Shown in pieces: positions 61,694 through 64,000 of a DNA stretch of 64,000 nt; within the stretch, counting starts at the first letter, position 1; each line of letters starts with the position of its first letter. The position numbers were made by a program, and so were the translations under genes. Source of the stretch: Tepidamorphus gemmatus (lineage in GTDB: Bacteria > Pseudomonadota > Alphaproteobacteria > Rhizobiales > Tepidamorphaceae); NCBI RefSeq assembly GCF_004346195.1, contig NZ_SMAK01000006.1:1-64000 (forward strand), read 5' to 3'. The notes beneath the pieces are model-generated. The model was not told where the DNA came from. It ran no database searches and saw only the letters and a list, made by a program, of their open reading frames with translations.

Positions 61694-64000
61694 ATGGCAC
61701 TCCGCGGTTCCACCAAGCCGATTTCCGACCTCGATGCCGTAGCGGAGGCGCGCCGGCTGGCCGACCGCGCCGGGATGAGCCTGCGCGACTGGCTCGACGC
61801 GGTGATCGACGGCAGCGTCGACGAGGTGGCGCCGCCGCGCAGGCAGTCAACGGCTGCCGCCGCCCGGCCCGAGAATGCCGCGCGGGATCGCCGCCGCCAA
61901 GCCCTCGACCAGGTGGAGGCGGGTCTCGACGACCTCGAGCGCCGGCTGTCGCGCGGCAGCCGCGACAAGCATGCGGCCGCGGCCGCGACCGATCTCACCG
62001 ACCGCTTTCCGCCCGCGCGCGGGCGCGCCGCCGAGACGGAGGTCGAGCGCCGTCTCGGCCGACTCGTCGATGCGGTGGGCGGCGACGAGCCGATCGGCCG
62101 CGACGAGGCCCCCGAGGCGCTGCGCGCCATTGCCGGCCGGCTCGACCGGCTTGGTGGCGCCGTCGCGCGGGATGATCTGGAACGGCGTGCGGCCCGCGAC
62201 ACGGTGCGCCAGCTCGAGGAGCGCCTCGAACAGATCGCCCGGCGCATGGAGACGCCGGCGCGCCCGCCGCTGGCCACCGCCCGGCCGATCGGCTCCGGGC
62301 GCGAGCGCCCGCTGGCCGACTCGCGCGTCTCGCCGGCCGCGCTCGACGGCCTGAAGGAAGCGATCGCCGAGATCGCCACCCGCCAGCGCAGCCTGGAGAC
62401 CAGCTTCGACCGGGCCGTGGCGACCTATGCTGACCGCATCGATCACCGGCTCGATACGGTCGCCGAGCGGCTCGAGCGCACCCTCGAGGAGGCGCCCCTG
62501 CGGGGACAGCGCCACCCGGATGCGAGCCGCGCGGAGTTCGACGCCCTGCGCCGGCTGGTCGGCGATCTCGCCGACCGCATCGACAGCATGCCGGCGCGCG
62601 TCGCCGAGGACTTCGCCGGGCGACTGGAGGACACCGCCCGCCGGCTCGATACTGCGACCCGGTCCGAACTGGATGCGATTCGCGGCGAGCTGCGCGAGAT
62701 CGCCCAGGATCTCGACCGCAGCGCGCGCGCCGAATTCCATGCCCTGCGCACCGAGCTGCGCGAACTCGCGGACCGCGTCGAACGGACGCCGACCTCGTCG
62801 GCGTCCAGCCTCGAGGCGATGATCGAAGACGTCGCGCTGCGGCTCGACACCGCCGCGCGCAGCGAGTTCGCCGAGATCCGCAGCGAGATCCGCGAAATCG
62901 CACGCGCCATCGACGCGGCCGGGCGCAGCGAGTTCGAGAGCCTGCGCGGCGAGATCCAGGCGCTGGGCGACCGCCTGAGCGCCGGCGAGCGGTCTCGGAC
63001 GCGGGAGCGCGACGACCGCGAGTTCGAAGCCGTGCGCGCCGAGATCCGGGCACTCGCCGAACAGATCGACGATGCCCGTCAGAGCGACTACTCGGCCCTG
63101 CGTGGCGAGATGCGCGCGCTCGGCGAGCGCGTCGGCACGGTGTCCGCGCCGCAGATGGCCGAGCTCGAGCAGCACCTGTCGATGCTCGCGAACCGGCTGG
63201 ACAGTGCCGCCAGCGAGGGAGACGCCACGGCGCTTGCCCAGATCGAGCGGCAGATCGCGCGGCTGGCCGAGCAGGTCGACGCCTCGACCCGTCGGGTGGC
63301 GGGCCTCGATGGGCTGGACCGGACGCTCGAGGACCTGTTCAGCCGGCTCGATCAGAGCCGCGCCGATGCCATGGAGGCGGCGCGGGCCGCTGCGCAGGAG
63401 GCGGTTGAGCGGGCGATGGCGTCGCTGGCGCGCGACACCGGCGGCGATCCGGACATCCTCGAGGCGTTGAAGCGCGAACTGGCCGAGCAGCGCGCCAATG
63501 CCGAGGCGGCCGACCGACGCACCGAGGAGACGCTGCGCGCCGTTCACGAGACCCTGAAGAAGATCGTCGGCCGGCTGGAGGATCTCGAGGACGAGATCGA
63601 GGGCGCCGCCGCCAGGCCGCAGGCGCGGGCCGGCGAGCTGCCGGCCGGACGTGAACCGGCGCCGGAGCCGACGGTCGGCGCCGCGCCGGAGGATCGCACC
63701 CGCGTGCCGGAGCCCGACGCGATCGTCGATCGCATCAACGCCGTCACCCGCTCGTTCCGCGAGGCGGTTCCGCCCGATCCGGCTGACGACGTGCCACTCG
63801 AGCCCGGCACCCGGAGGCCGAGGACCGAGCCTGAGGTGCTGGCCGCCGAGCCGACGCGCAAGGCCGACTTCATCGCCGCCGCCCGCCGCGCCGCCCAGGC
63901 GGCAACCCGGGAGGCGACCCGGGAGGCCGTTGCCGACGAACCGGCGGCGCCGATCCGCGACCGCAAGCGGCTGGCCGCGGTCGGGACCGCGCTGGCGCGC
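61694..64000 (+). CDS. PodJ-like polar organiser/SEL1-type coiled-coil protein, N-terminal part
   Basis: From ATG 61694 the frame is open for 769 codons to the window end, so the C-terminus is missing. The start (SDLDAVAEARRLADRAGMSL, then RDWLDAVI) matches the N-terminal helix of PodJ-like SEL1 proteins of alphaproteobacteria, which organise cell poles. Residues about 250-480 are acidic/basic coiled coil with a 22-residue repeat, for example RSELDAIRGELREIAQDLD, RAEFHALRTELRELADRV and RSEFAEIRSEIREIARAID. From about 640 the chain is Pro/Glu-rich and probably disordered. In PodJ a membrane span and periplasmic SEL1 or peptidoglycan-binding domains follow, which would lie outside the window. 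The family call is moderate because the C-terminus is unseen. Confidence 0.8.
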   Translation, partial: MALRGSTKPISDLDAVAEARRLADRAGMSLRDWLDAVIDGSVDEVAPPRRQSTAAAARPENAARDRRRQALDQVEAGLDDLERRLSRGSRDKHAAAAATDLTDRFPPARGRAAETEVERRLGRLVDAVGGDEPIGRDEAPEALRAIAGRLDRLGGAVARDDLERRAARDTVRQLEERLEQIARRMETPARPPLATARPIGSGRERPLADSRVSPAALDGLKEAIAEIATRQRSLETSFDRAVATYADRIDHRLDTVAERLERTLEEAPLRGQRHPDASRAEFDALRRLVGDLADRIDSMPARVAEDFAGRLEDTARRLDTATRSELDAIRGELREIAQDLDRSARAEFHALRTELRELADRVERTPTSSASSLEAMIEDVALRLDTAARSEFAEIRSEIREIARAIDAAGRSEFESLRGEIQALGDRLSAGERSRTRERDDREFEAVRAEIRALAEQIDDARQSDYSALRGEMRALGERVGTVSAPQMAELEQHLSMLANRLDSAASEGDATALAQIERQIARLAEQVDASTRRVAGLDGLDRTLEDLFSRLDQSRADAMEAARAAAQEAVERAMASLARDTGGDPDILEALKRELAEQRANAEAADRRTEETLRAVHETLKKIVGRLEDLEDEIEGAAARPQARAGELPAGREPAPEPTVGAAPEDRTRVPEPDAIVDRINAVTRSFREAVPPDPADDVPLEPGTRRPRTEPEVLAAEPTRKADFIAAARRAAQAATREATREAVADEPAAPIRDRKRLAAVGTALAR

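Noticed and set aside
61847-63547. 566-codon minus-strand open frame
   Set aside because: It is antisense to the PodJ-like protein. Its apparent repeats mirror the 22-residue repeats of the real gene.
1-64000. CRISPR arrays, prophage, insertion sequences, integrative elements, toxin-antitoxin pairs
   Set aside because: No regularly spaced direct repeats, no transposase, integrase, phage structural or toxin-antitoxin motifs were seen. The dispersed repeats found are single palindromic units.

Overview
This window is high-GC bacterial chromosome that reads as a member of the Hyphomicrobiales (Rhizobiales) within the Alphaproteobacteria. The evidence is a RirA-like Rrf2 regulator, a class 3 (Rhizobium etli-type) asparaginase, a ChoXWV/BetI choline module, a TamA-TamB pair and the N-terminus of a PodJ-like polarity protein. 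Gene content is metabolic and regulatory. I saw no integrase, transposase, phage gene, CRISPR array, tRNA or rRNA. Genes are closely packed and only three gaps exceed 300 bases.

Layout. 1-2.2 kb: start of a PAS-domain protein, a CorA Mg2+ channel and an Fe-type superoxide dismutase with its terminator. 2.2-10.1 kb (+): a Tat-exported beta-helix protein, two small DUF-type proteins, a MaoC hydratase, an Rrf2 regulator, asparaginase, then a thiolase, an SDR and an acyl-CoA dehydrogenase, followed by an opposing TetR gene. 11-23.4 kb (-): a pyrimidine catabolism and salvage block made of MmsA, an N-carbamoyl-amino-acid amidohydrolase, dihydropyrimidinase, a four-gene ABC importer and uracil phosphoribosyltransferase. 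Beyond it lie a class III aminotransferase and an acetylpolyamine amidohydrolase-like protein. A divergent RutR-family regulator sits at the head of the block, with two RutR-like operator boxes between it and mmsA. 24.5-28.4 kb: surface-polysaccharide genes. 28.4-34.2 kb: choline uptake and oxidation (choXWV, betI, betA). 34.5-38 kb: a second RutR-family regulator, PriA and a transaldolase-like aldolase. 38.5-41.8 kb: an RpfF-type (DSF synthase) crotonase, convergent with a membrane PAS-GGDEF-EAL protein. 42-49.6 kb: a PfkB-family kinase and TamA-TamB. 49.8-53.8 kb: potABCD-like polyamine import. 54-61.4 kb (-): a fatty-acid oxidation operon led by a MerR regulator with a perfect palindrome in its promoter. 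61.7 kb to the end: a PodJ-like coiled-coil protein that runs off the window.

How it fits together. Much of the window imports and oxidises organic nitrogen and carbon compounds (pyrimidines, choline, polyamines, acyl-CoAs), each module next to a dedicated regulator. Four operator candidates were read directly: two RutR boxes, a PsrA-type site between -35 and -10 elements, a BetI box and a MerR palindrome. The most unusual element is the RpfF/c-di-GMP pair, which suggests a fatty-acid signal linked to cyclic-di-GMP. A family of dispersed palindromic intergenic repeats also runs through the window.
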